DNA of 64,000 bases, taken from Plazaster borealis (Eukaryota > Echinodermata > Asteroidea > Forcipulatida > Labidiasteridae). Each line of letters begins with the position of its first letter. The stretch's first letter is position 1. Made by a program: the position numbers and the translations under genes. Shown one piece after another: positions 11,663-24,300 of this stretch. The stretch lies in the NCBI GenBank assembly GCA_021014325.1, contig CM037464.1:6975127-7039126 (forward strand). The letters run 5' to 3'. The notes under the pieces are model-generated. The model worked only from the letters and a program-made list of their open reading frames with translations, was not told the origin of the DNA and made no database searches.

Positions 11663-13966
11663 ACCATATGGTTTTCAGATTGCTTCTTTTCTAGACTTGT
11701 ACATGGCTCTGAACAATGCCCTGGTTGTTTATTTGGATAAGTAGTATGTGAACATTACGGGGACACCCTCTGCCACATATCGGGCATGTATAAGTCTACA
11801 GGTTGTCACTCTGGGTTTTTTCTGCCAAAACGAGTTCCCCAAACCCTCTCGACAATACAGAAAATAAGTAACCAGCTCCATGTTCGCTTTTCCTATACCT
11901 TTCTGCGTGAATAGGTAATTAGGAAACTGTTCACTTTCACTGTGCTTTAACAGGTGAATAAATAACCAACTGCTAAATCTTTTACAGGTTCATTGCGATG
12001 GGAAGGTGCCACAGTTACTGTCGATGCTTGCTTTTCCACGTGTAAATGTATAGTAAAAGTGAACCAGGAATAGGACAACACCTTTAATATTACCATCATC
12101 TTCCAATGAGATTTTGTTACCTGCAACAAATGACATATTGAAGGAGGAAGCCAATTATAACCGTGTTGGTTTTTCTAAAACTTAACTTTTATTTCCAGCG
12201 AAGATTGACAAAAATGTGACATCGATGCACACGAACATTACTTAAAAAGTCATCGGCAAAAATGACCATAAAAATACAGTGCACATTACAGTACAGTCTG
12301 GCCAGTACCAACCATTATATTGGTTAACTGTTGCTAAAAAAGGGATGGGTTTGTTTGGACAACCTCATTGTTGCTATGAAAGGAGGGGTTTGTTCGGACC
12401 ACCTATAGTCACTACATCTAACCACAGAAACAAGACGATCTATAAAGGTTTGGTTCTGCTAGAACGTCACTACATTGTGCAAAAACGAGCTGCTCTATTG
12501 GTTGATTGCTGCACATCTATGCATTTTCATTGGCCACTCAACGCAACGACTATTGGAAGCATGGTCCTCTTGTATTGGCTATCTACCGAGCATTTTGATT
12601 TTACTTTTTAAGTGAGCGGGACTAAACAAACCCCTCTATATGGTTGCCAACTACCGTATATAATGGACACTGAGCCAGACTGAATACGAATTGACGGCAG
12701 CATTGTTCAAACAAACCCGTGTATACAAGAATTAATGTATTTTGTAATGTTGTTGAAAAAGAAAAAGGAATGCATATATAAGGCACCAGAGGCCTTGTCT
12801 ACAATTACAACAGTGCAGTACTGGGGTAAATACAAACAGTGCCAATGTCAATGCGTGACAAGAATTACCTTCAAATCTATCGTAACAACAAACAATGTAA
12901 CAACTGATTACGCAAACATGATTTAGTCTGAAATGATCACCAGTTACATATAGAAATCATAAACCGACTGTATAAAAACCAAAAAGCCGTTGTACTGAAC
13001 CATCGTTTTAACCGACTTCCGCCATCGAAATGATGTTAAAACCTCAATAATTTTGTCATAGTGCAGTATTTCGGCGCCAAGTCAGATTCTGAAAGAGTTT
13101 TAACAAAGGGTGTATTTACGCATCTTATCTGAACCTTACCATAATATGCAACTTATGACGTAATGCCGTATACTTATCGCAGTGTATCGTATGGTATTTG
13201 CGACTTGCGATGTCCCTTCTGGGCTACCATAGCATTGACCGCATTGTACACGATTTTGTTTTGTTTTGTGCATTTTCAGTCAAAATATTTTCAAAAAAAT
13301 ACCTCAAGAGGGGATTTAAAAATACAAAACAATATTTCACAATTTCTTTGCTGGTTTTTGTTTTTTTCTTCCTGATAGGTCTATCTCCTCTTGAAAACAA
13401 ATGATGTTTTCTGCAAATCACAATATGCGACACTATTTACACCCGTCAAATTACTGCTTTTTACATTTTTTCCTCCCTGTCAGTCTTTCTTTCGTATATT
13501 ATTTGAACATATTGACGAACTGCCTACACATTATCTATTGGCTTCATTTCTAATACGAAATAGTGTGCACTAATAAAACAACTCGACCAGGCAAGACAGA
13601 AGTTCATAATTGATAAGTCATACAAAATGTTTTACCTTGTCAAACTGACATTAATCCAATGATAAAAGGAAAACAAAAAAACAAGTGACAAAATCTATAG
13701 CAGATTACTTTTACTCGTCAATGATCACGAGGAAATCATTCTTACCCAATTTCGACCAAATTGTTGAATGTCAAGTTATTGGATTGGAAAGCTGCTCAAA
13801 GTAAGGTGTAATTTTGGTTTCGAGTTCTCACACCAAATTGTTGCAACAAGCAGCCCGGGATAGAAATCGAAGCTATGAATTCAAAAGATTGTATACCAGA
13901 CTTATTTCCAACAAAATATAGTTCAATAGTGACTACAATATATACAAATCCCAGTAGTTTTACGGA
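11663..13966. other. Intergenic, no gene supported
   Basis: 12,270-12,720 has loosely repeated GGGTTTGTTTGGACAACC-like units with a 110-codon ORF of low complexity that I do not trust. The rest is AT-rich and without recognisable features. Confidence 0.4.
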
Positions 13967-14342
13967 GATTTACCTAGTAGTAGCAATACGGCGAACAATT
14001 TCCGTAAAATTTACGGGTATAGGCATGTGTGAATAGATACACAACGTAACGGGAATCATCCGTAAATTATTACACTACAATAACCGATTATGTGATTTAC
14101 CTAGCAGTATTTGTGCCAAACACTGTAACATTTTTGGGTAGGCGTTAACAGATGCACCGGTTAACGTGAATCAACCGTAAATATCATACTGCAATAACCG
14201 ATTATTAATGAAAAGCTTTACCCAGTAGAATATGTGCCAAACAATGTCCGTAACATTTACGGGTAGGCCTACATTAACAGCTGCAACGCGTAACGGAATC
14301 ATCCATAAAATATTACAAACCAAAAACCGATTCTTAATGAAA
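13967..14342 (+). repeat. Three-copy tandem repeat, about 124-bp unit
   Basis: Copies start near 13967, 14094 and 14214. Each contains a TTTACC[TC]AG[TC]AG start, GCCAAACA.TGT, a TTTACGGGTA-like block, TAACGGAATCATCCGTAAA and CAATAACCGATTATTAATG. Diverged copies, non-coding. Confidence 0.7.
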
Positions 14343-15479
14343 ACAGCACATTTTAGATACCGAGTACCGTTGATTGAGCGGGGCTTTTAAACGATACCCG
14401 TAAATATTACGTTACTACTTTTGCAACCAGCAGGTAAGCCATACGGAAATACATTACAACCACTGAGAATTATTGAAATATACGAACATTTCTGAGTAAA
14501 AACTTCACAAGTTATGTATTTGTGTAAAGAACTTAGATTGAACATTACATCTTTATCGAAACAAGACCGGATCTAACGGATTTCTAACATTAAATTCCAA
14601 TTGATTACAAACAAGATTGCAGTATTTACATTATATTACTTCAATAATTGTCCTCAAACTGAATTCCTAATATACACTTTAATTATACAGACCACGATTT
14701 TCGTTATAATATTTAACATTGAATATTAATTGAAATAACAATTTAGATAAACTGAAAGCTTGTGACGGCTGTTACATGTTGGTTCGTGCAAATGTATGGT
14801 TCATGCATACAAAAGTTAAACTATTATATACTAGTTGTTACTTTGCTACGACTATCTCAAGTAGTTGTACATACTACAATAACTATTGTTAAAGGCCTTG
14901 CTTAGTTTGAGCGATTATCTTCTACTAACTGACGGCTTCCTACAATTATAAGTCGACTGAGCAATATTTTAAACCACTGTTTATATAACAATGTTGGAAA
15001 ATATTAAACACGGACACGTAATGCTACACCAGAAAGCTGTCTTAAAGTGAAAAAGTATGCTTCGTCTCTTCTGTATTGTGTCGCAAACCGGATTGATTCA
15101 ACAAAACTTGGAAGTCGTCGGAAGTAAACCAGGAAACAATGCATTGCTATATTTAACTCATTATCAATAGACATTCTGGAGGCGCATTATTTCATGTACA
15201 TTTTCAGTATTAACGTTAAGATATGTGTGAGGGCGGGCAGTGTGTCTACCTGTTAACACCGAAGACTTCACCCTCGAGCGAAGGACCTGTTTGGTCGTAA
15301 CGCCTCCATGGTACGTTGACTGCACATGATTCCAAGTTTTCCATAGGTTAAATGATTTATAAACCACGTTTTATGGTGCTTCAATTTTCATGGTTTACAA
15401 ACCATGTTTTGAGAAGCTTGCATTTTGTTTTTACAATTTAAATAGAAAAATCTAAGTTTGCTGTTTAAATGTCCAGGTA
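14343..15479. other. Intergenic, nothing recognised
   Basis: AT-rich, no convincing ORF, TIR pair or tandem repeat seen on either strand. Confidence 0.4.
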
Positions 15480-15802
15480 ATGCCAGGGTTATTTAAGCTT
15501 ATTAGTTTGCTTAAGCAGGCTAATTAAGATTGAAAATTGGGTTTCTTCTACCATTGACAATGACATACCGATTTTATAGACAAATGATGCTGGCGGAGAT
15601 TTGCCCTGCCCCCTCCTGAACAAAAATCATAGACCTCTGTTGATTGACAACCCCTGTAGGAAAATGTGGCATGGTCCAGCTTAGGATATCATGGCACATG
15701 AGCTGACCGGTGTGTATGATGTGGTTAAGACGTTGGACAATATTACAACTATTATGTCAGCACGTGCTGGCAGCGGCCCTCACTGCAGAGTTTTAACAAA
15801 AG
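15480..15802 (+). repeat. Dispersed repeat, copy 1
   Basis: Homologous in reverse orientation to 55948-56262: shared blocks include CATTGACAATGACATACCGA, CTGTTGATTGACA, GGTCCAGCTTAGGATATCAT and CAGCACGTGCTG. No coding frame. Probably an old non-autonomous element. Confidence 0.6.
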
Positions 15803-16473
15803 GGATCCGGATGATTGGACCGACCGAGGACGTTCTGTAGGTTCGATTCTGTGTGCAAAAAACAACGGGACGTCTCTAAAAAGGCCAAATTATGCGTTTC
15901 ATTGTATTATCAGAAGGAGAGTGGACGGTAGAACAAAGGAACACAAAAGGGACAATGCTGTTCTCACTTTGGAATCCTTTGTATTTTTATGTCCTCACAT
16001 TTTTCCGTGCATGCGCCTAGTCTATGAAGAGTGTTAAGTTAGAGGGACAAAGGAAAGTCCTCTCATTGTAAGCAATATTATTGATACATGTATGAATGTA
16101 CGTATTATTATTTATTCTTCTTTGCGCACATGTCGTCGATATTGAGTAATTTGCACGTCGCATTGTCAGAGAGCCAAACCGCCATTTTGTTTTTGAAGAC
16201 GCCCTTAACAAAGACAGGACAAGACAGAGTGAAAAACCTTTCTGAAACTTTCTGATGATAAACAGCGCTATAAAAAAATGGTTCGATTTTCAAAAACCAC
16301 TTTAAGCTAGTTTGACCATATCTAATGCTTAAGCTAAGACTGTAGGAAGCTATTTTTTTTTTTTTTTTTTTTTTCGGTTTTCTTTTTTTATTTTGTAAAG
16401 AAACACATCGACAACTAGGCCTACCTAGATATTTGTACAGGACTGAAGCAGAAGATTGTCAAATCGCCAACCA

Positions 16474-16655
16474 AACTCCCGGGTAAGAATTGACCCCGAC
16501 TGTTTAAACAAAATGTTTTTTCTTACTTGGATTCTGCGTCATGTTGACCCATTTCTGGGTCATTTGAACACAGATTCCTGGTCATATGGCCCCAGAAATG
16601 GGTCAGTCCCCACGGGACCCGGATCCGGGTCAATTCTGAACAGAAAGTTTTTGTA
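16474..16655 (+). mobile_element. GACCCGGATCC-type TIR element
   Basis: Repeated GACCC/GGGTC blocks (GACCCATTTCTGGGTCAT, GGACCCGGATCCGGGTCAA) with ends TCCCGGGTAAGAATTGACC and GGTCAATTCTGA. Family recurs at 26248, 33691, 34499, 35650 and 48960. Confidence 0.65.
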
Positions 16656-18151
16656 ACTGATCGCAACATATGAAAGCAATCTATCTTATCTACACCTAAA
16701 AATGCACTTCTGCTGAGTTCACTAACAGACATGGGGTAATGTGTTTCTCTCTTTCCCTTTTTTTTCTCTTTTAGAATTTTGTACAAAAGGAGCACCATAA
16801 CATAAACTCTGCTTCATTTTTAACTACCTCTACTGTTTTTAAAAGGCCTTTTTTTGTCAAATATGTGAACCGATTTTCTGTGTGGGGAGAGAATACAAAA
16901 AATATTGAGGTAAAATATAAATTATTGTATTTAAAGTGTAAAACAACAATGCAATTAATGAAAAGCATTAACAAGATCTAGTTAGCATTAAAGTTTACAT
17001 TATACAGGAAATTGAATCATAATTTTACGTAATATAAACATATTTTCTTTTCTAAATAATCTGTTTTAAAAGTACATATATTTTACAATATTAACATAAT
17101 TTTTTGTGAGGTTAAAGTTTGATTTTAAAGCGCGTCAAATGGTTTGAAGTTTTTAAAACGCATACTAAGAAACAATTTTCTCATAATAAAAAAGAAAACA
17201 CATGTTGTAATAACTTTGTAATACGCTAAACATTTCTTCGGAAAGAGTTCTGGAGGCAAAAGTCATTTCTATCCCAACGTGTTTCTAATAAGCTCGAAAG
17301 GTGACAAAGACATGGCTTGGTTTCCAATGATAAATAGGCCTTGAAAGTAGCCAAAGATATCTACAAACTAAATTATTGAATGTATCTTTTTCTTAGAAAA
17401 ATATCAGAAACTGTTTATTAGAGAGGATGGTGAAAACCTTTACACATCATTATCTTGTAACTGTTTAGCAAGGCCAAGCAAAAAGCTTTGTGAATTCACA
17501 CTTTGTTGTTATTTTTTATACGCGAGCAGATAGTTCGCAGTAATGACCAAAAAAAGAAATCTGTAAACATTTTGAAAATGTCGTGGTTACTTCAATGACG
17601 TCAGCGGTACAACTGTTTTCTATCAGTATGCAAAAGCTCTAAAATATTTTACTGCTAACATTTTTAAATGATGCTAATGTAATTAAAATCACATATTTTT
17701 TACTTTATGTGCATAATACTTCTGCTGATGAATAAACGATCGATACACAGTGTATGCAATCCATTAGGCATCTGCACTTCAGTTTAAAAACATTCAGTTA
17801 CATCGAGGCCACACATTATTTTGTACGTTGTTCTTTGGAACTCACACGAAGGCGCTGCAGCACTGGTTTAAATACCGTCGCAAGAGGGCGCTTCATAGGT
17901 CGCCAGTGATTGAAAACCCTTTGTGGGAATGTAAACCAAGCAAAAACAGAGAAGAAAACAAACGGACTATTAAATCCTTTTTGAACAAAAATATTTTGAC
18001 TTGGATATCAACACCCCAAATCGGACCGCACCCAGCATTCAAAGTCGAGACAAAGCAAATAAGATGGCGTCACATCGATTTTATAATAGCTCCCTCTTGC
18101 GGTGGATATAAGAAAGACGATTCCCAGACCGTGACCTTTCTGTATACGGCT
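16656..18151. other. Gene A 3' UTR and downstream AT-rich DNA
   Basis: Upstream of 17.4 kb by gene sense is the presumed 3' UTR. The remainder is AT-rich. The 116-codon plus-strand ORF at 17828-18178 overlaps the gene A tail exon antisense and shows no domain. Confidence 0.4.
17414..17419 (-). terminator. Candidate polyadenylation signal of gene A
   Basis: AATAAA on the minus strand (TTTATT on plus), about 735 nt after the gene A stop and the first canonical hexamer I found downstream. The motif is common by chance in AT-rich DNA, so this is only a candidate 3' end. Confidence 0.3.
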
Positions 18152-18308
18152 TTACTCGTCCATTGCTTCGGACGCTAGAGGGATGCCTTGGTCTTCGTCT
18201 CCCCTAGCGTTCTGCATGTCAATGTCTGAACCACCGTGCATTTCAACATGGTATTCATTCGCTGCTTTAGTAGGCTCGGCCGATTCCTGCCTAGAGATAC
18301 CCGTATAC
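18152..18308 (-). CDS. Gene A terminal coding exon: cytoplasmic tail
   Basis: 157 nt. The acceptor is TTTTGCAG, and phase 2 entry restores a Gly codon. It encodes 51 tail residues and TAA. The tail is acidic and polar with two Tyr: one in YTGI, which fits a YxxPhi sorting motif, and one in EYHVEM. No ITAM or ITIM consensus and no kinase or TIR domain is present. Confidence 0.9.
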
Positions 18309-21300
18309 CTGCAAAATAAAATGTGTAAGGTCAGTAAAATCAAAGTACTAAACCCTTTCCATATAAAATGGATATAAATATCATGGTATAAAATCAAGAT
18401 ACCCTTTTGGAGCTTCTAGCTTGGGAGTGAGAGTCATGTGATAATTTTGTTTGTTTTCAACTTGTAACCACATTTTCAATACTGTCCAAAAGGACATTCG
18501 AGGACGCTAGGTGGCAGTAGGCATGCGAACCCATTTTTTCCCCCGGAACTATCGCCTGCCTAGGGGCCGATTTCAAAGAGTTATAACAGTGTATTCTAAC
18601 TACACGAGCAAAGTTGTTATGTCACATAACAAATCACTATGGCGATATTGACAACTCATCTTAAGATGAATCTCAGTGCTTTGTGAAATCGAACCCTGGA
18701 CATGTAAACTTTTGGAAACTTGTCTGCTGCCCCTATCGTCTCGAAGTTCCCAATCAATGATCATTTCAAGAAGCAGCAACAGCATATTTAAAGGCATCGT
18801 ACACGTTTGGTAATTACTCAAAATATATATAAGCATAAAAACTGACTTGGTAACGAGCAACAGAGAGCTGTTGATAGTATAAAACTTTGTGAGAAACGAC
18901 TCCCTCTGAAGTAACGTAGTTTTTGAGAAAGAGGTAATTTCTCACTAAAATAATAAAAACTTCTTGCAAGAAGTTGTTATTATTCTATCTGAAGGCACAC
19001 AAATTTGTATAACAAGGGTGTTTTTTCTGTCATCATTTTCTTGCAACTTCGATGACCAATTGAGCCCAAATTTTCACAGGCTTGTTATTTTATGCATGTT
19101 GGGATACACCAAGTGAGAACACTGGTCTTTGACAATTTCCAAACGTGTACGATGCCTTTAATGTTAGTTTCTGGGTTGCTGAAGAAGCGTTTTTAAGTAC
19201 AGTTGTCGGCAGCAATAAGCAAAATGTTGGTGTTGGCTGAAGGCCTATTGTGTTATGCCAATAATCAGAAAAAAGCAAGCGACTCAACCACCTCTCATTC
19301 GGTAAGTTTCTCCATTTGAAAACATTTTAAATCATGCGCATTCAGCTGAAAATCTAATCTGTTATTATAGTAAATAGTTGTGCTCATTCATTGTGTCGTA
19401 ATAATAACAACAACAATAATAATTCATTAGTCAGTAATGAATGGATATAAACAAAGCAAAACAGAATATTTTATTATCTTCATGCACAATGTAGCAGTAT
19501 TCCTGCGACCCTGGCCCTTCGTCGCCGTAGAGGGTGCCACAGTACTGCCCCCACGATGACAGCGTACTTGTGTGGGGTTAAGGGAAATTAACAAGACTTG
19601 CCGCTATTGATGAACTTGAAGTAAATTCAAACAAAACATTAGTAACGAATGAATGAAGTAAGAAAAATGGTGTTGATGAGCAGCATGGATGATCAAGCAT
19701 GCAAGTAAAATAAATATGATTCATGCAGTGTCGTGACAGGGCAAAATCCTCCAGTCTGAATCCGGAAAACGGTCCTGGAAACACCCGAAGTGGGGAAAAG
19801 AGACTTGGGATGGTTTAAATTGATGAACATTTTCCATGTGTAGACTCTACAACAGTACGCAACTATAAAATGAAGGGGTCAGACTTGGAGAAACGAAACT
19901 GTATGTCGTTTTTAGAATATTCATGTATTCAAATTACGATTATGCATCATGTGTAGAGGGGCGGGGCTTAAACATTGATAAAGGATAACATACTAGGCGA
20001 AAAGTTGAGAAGTTTTCGGTCTGTTGATTACAAAATTAAAAAATAACTTAAGGTCTTGTCTTGTTTAGGACTAGCTCTGAACATAAAGGAGATACGTGAA
20101 CTAAAACAAAGTATGGTTGGGTTTGGTGTTTTCTTCTGAAAAAGGTGTATAGTCTACAATCAGCCAGTTTATTATTACATCTACTTCATGGTACTGCATC
20201 TAATTCGGGAAGAATAAAAAAGCGTAACCCATCACCAGTTAGATGCATTCACAGTGCAACTTCTCTTCGCTTCGGACTGTTGTGCGGACATCTGTTAATT
20301 AAATAAGCATTTCTAAAAAAAACGACAACAACTGGGTAATTATGCTGGGGTTAGCCTGATATGAACTGTATCAACGAACCCACAAATTGTGAATCTATGT
20401 GGTTTACCGTAAAACATCGTCCGCACTTCACACATACTCAGGACCGGTGTTTTCCCTGTACACGGTTGATTGCAAGAGGCAAAAGAACACATCAAGAAAA
20501 CTTTGAAAACAAATTTGTTCACAAACGTTTTTTACAACGACCGCATGAAACTGCGAAAAAGGAAAAACAAAAAAGAGAAATAAAGTCCGTGTCCGAATGA
20601 AGCGGCTTCGGCTTTCGGCTACGGCTAGCCGCTATGGCTATGGCTGTTGCTATAAATGCAACGTTGAAGAAGAAGCCTTTGCAATAAGGCAGTAGCCGTA
20701 GCCGAAGCCGTCAAATCGGACGCGGTCTACACAGCGTGAGGTGTGGCAGCCATTGTTTGCAATTGCGTCATGAGTAAGTAGACCAAGTAACCTTTGACAT
20801 CACATGTTTACAAAAGAGCCACGGAGCCTGGATTTCCTGCAGGCACGATTTGTACACAGCCCAATGGAAAGAACACATTGAGATTGCACTGTCTGATTTT
20901 TACAACTTTTGGTTGTGAAGAAAGAAAGCATATCTCAAAACTTGTTCAGCTGTTATTTTTATAACTCTTGTTTTTTATGTTGAAATTATGAAACAAAATG
21001 TGAAATTTCCCATGATGACCAGTGTAGTACCTCACCTGCCAGGAAAAGACCTGGAATGTATAATGACACTTTTTTGTAAACAAGGGTTACATTGGTCTAT
21101 ATAGCACACGTTTAAATCATTCAGTGTATAGTGTGTGTGAAGAAAACATAATGGCCGGATTACATTGCAATCCACAGGGGCGTACAGTTTGGGTGAGTAT
21201 AGGAAGGCGGCATAGTTGATGGCGCCCGCACATCCGGAAAACTTATTGTGGTGTTGTCAAAACAAATTAAAAAATATTTTATATGACAAAAAACACAACA

Positions 21301-24300
21301 AATTTAGAGAATTTAATTTACCCCCTGTTCGACTACGTTTTCCCTGCACCACATTCTCTGTACGCCACTGGAAGCGAGGGAAATCGTTTGCAACAAATTG
21401 ATAGACAAACACACGTTAATCACACAGTAATGATCTCTATAGATCATAGAGTTGCATTCAGTCTGTCATCGTAACAAAAAAAAAACCAAGATGAAATATT
21501 TTTTTTAATCAGTCAATGATCTAACCCATTGTTTGTTTTGTCCCGTTCTTTTCATTAAGTACATTTTTTGTGTAATGATTTCAACCAAAATGGGGGTGAT
21601 CGTAAAACGCAAAAAAAAGAAAGAAGAACAACAAATTACACACACAGACATTTCTTACCCTTCTTTTTTCTTTTTCCGGCCGACGCAGATCACTCCGCAT
21701 ATGATCATGAAGAAGATAAGTCCTAGCGAACCCATGACGGCTAACACTAAATACGGCAAAGGAGTACAAGAGAATCAATGTTTTACTCCGCAATGCTTGC
21801 ATGATATTCTTCAATTGGAGTCTCGGGGACGCTTGGTGGCGGCAGATAAACAGTCCCTTTTCCCACTACTTACATAGGGCGTTTACGAAAAGGAGGCCCA
21901 GGCTCAGGCTTAGGCTTCAGGCTCCGTTCTCTCGTCTGAATCCCTGAACACATAGCAAGCGTATAGTCAAAACAACTGAGGGGCCTAGCTAGCCTGAGCC
22001 GAAGCCGAAGCCGAAGCCGTGGATTCGTAAACGCCCACAGTCCCAGCTTGCCATGGCTCTGCTGAGCGCGGACTTCCACGCTTACGGCACCCTCTAAAGC
22101 ACATAGTTCTATGAGCAGTAATCACACAATTCTGCGGTAGGCAGAGCCATGAAATTGGGCCCCGGTGTGCTGATCCGGGTGAACCCCGAGCTATTGAACG
22201 CACTTCCACTGAGCATCCATACCGACAACTGATCAGAAATAAATCAGCATTACTGTGGAAACGACGCTGCGAAGTGTGAAGTGTCCCAAGCGTCCTATAT
22301 TTATCAATACAGGAATCCCGTATAAAATTTTGGAACGTCACGTGTCGCTGCAGTAAATACATAGCAAAAGTATGGCACGTGACGTGTGCCACACCAATCA
22401 AATGACAAGGATCTATGTGTGCGGTATATAAAATGGAATGGTTAACGGTGGTATTTTCCCGAGCGAAGCATATCACCGCTTCAAAATGTTTGTTATAATT
22501 TAAATTTTATAACTGTAGACACTTACTCATGAAAAGGTAAGTAGACGTGAATACAAGGGAACGACCAGGTGGTCCGGCTTCTGCAAAGAGAGACACAACA
22601 TATGAATTGGTAACTTCACAGTAATTATATAAGGCAGAACTTTTTCGTTTGTGTGGGAATGACCAATTGCCCGGGTTAAAGTTTGACATAATTGTTAAAG
22701 TCCATCTCTGAAAACTAACATTAAAGGACATCCGTTAGGGGCATAAAAAGGGCCTTTAACTAATTAAAGATTTTAATTGGTATCTTACTATCTTACTATC
22801 TTGCCGCAACTTGTACCCAAAGTCGCAAATATTGACGCCAACAATTATATTGCATGTACCTCGCGGGACACCGTACCGTATAATATGAGAACTATGACAG
22901 GCTCAATATGACTGTTCACGTATCCTGAATCTATAGCATTTGCCGCGGTGAAGTTTACGTCGAAGCAGAGAGATTGTGGTTATTAGCAGTGGCCCATCTT
23001 CGTTTCCGTACGCAGTTCAGTGAAGCTAGCAAATGCATATTTATTCGAAAGTCTTATTGTACACTACATAAGCTAAACCAATCACATGTTTGATTCAGTA
23101 AACATTACATTTTCCATGCCCGAACAAGCTTAAAAAGCGTCCGCATTGGATCAGAATGTAAATATCCTAATAAGGAGAAGGTAAACTTGTATATGCCTGT
23201 TTGACTGTATAGGAGCTATGGAAAATAAGGATGCAGCACTATGAAGCAGTAAATTTGAAGGTGAGTTGTCAGTAATATTTCCATTAGCCTTGTTAATATA
23301 TTGTGAACACTATAAGAGTGCATTGTTTGGTTTGGGTGTGTACAAACAAATTTACCCAAACCCCATCATAGTTTTGTGTAATTATGTCTACCAAAAACTC
23401 AAAATGGCTTAATAGCGTTTTGCATCATGACATCACATTTTGCTTCGCAGTTGACACTTATCTTAGGGTCATACTTTGGTAATTGTCAAAGACCAGTATC
23501 TTCACTTGGTGTATCCCAACATATCAACTTGCAACATATGCTTTTAAAATAACAAACCTGTGAAAATTTGGGCTCAATCAGCGGTCGAAGTTGCAAGAAA
23601 ATAAGTTCTTATGGTCGCTACTGTTTGGAGTAATTACCAAAGGTATATCTCCCTTTAAAGGTAGGGTCATACTTTTTTAATGAAATCGAGCCAGAGTGGA
23701 AGGAAGACTTTTAAATGAGGGGAAGCTAAAGGAGTCATCGAATCGAACTCACAAACAGTAAGTGTAGATGGAAAAAGCGTATAATATTTCAAAACATATG
23801 ACAAGATTATAAATTATTGATAATTATTGATAATTATTGTTTGATCATTATTTTGGTTTTATCCCCGAATATTAAATTATTTTATACCTGTACACTCGGG
23901 CGCCTTGACCCAAGTTCCATCTTCCTCACACGAGGCATACATCCATTCACTGACGTAGTCCTTGTCACACAACACCTCCACCCTTTGACCGGGTCGGTAA
24001 ACAGCGCCCTCTTTGGTGTCCAGTGTACCATTGGGGAATTTGACGACATCACAAGTTGTATCATCTGTTGACGGAATCGGAATGGAAGTGGGGTCAGGAG
24101 CAAGACTGACCCGCCGATGCGGGGAACATGGACAAGAAAATCCCGAGGTGGTTAACTAACAAAAAAGGACCTTCGACGGTTTATTAATGGTCTTTTCGTT
24201 GGTTTACAAACATGGACCACCATTTTGTATGGGCGGCCTCGATCAATATCACAAAATGTGGGATCTGGGTTGGCACAACTGCTGTTTACAACGTTGAAAC

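Noticed and set aside
12279..12611. 110-codon plus-strand ORF
   Set aside because: Lies in loosely repeated GGGTTTGTTTGGAC-like DNA with no domain; composition not protein-like.
17828..18178. 116-codon plus-strand ORF
   Set aside because: Antisense to the gene A tail exon and 3' UTR, with no domain or splice partner.
22410..22440. TATA box in GGTATATAAAATGG as a promoter
   Set aside because: The surrounding ACAAGGATCTATGTGTG block is repeated at 2416, so this is probably repeat sequence inside a gene A intron.
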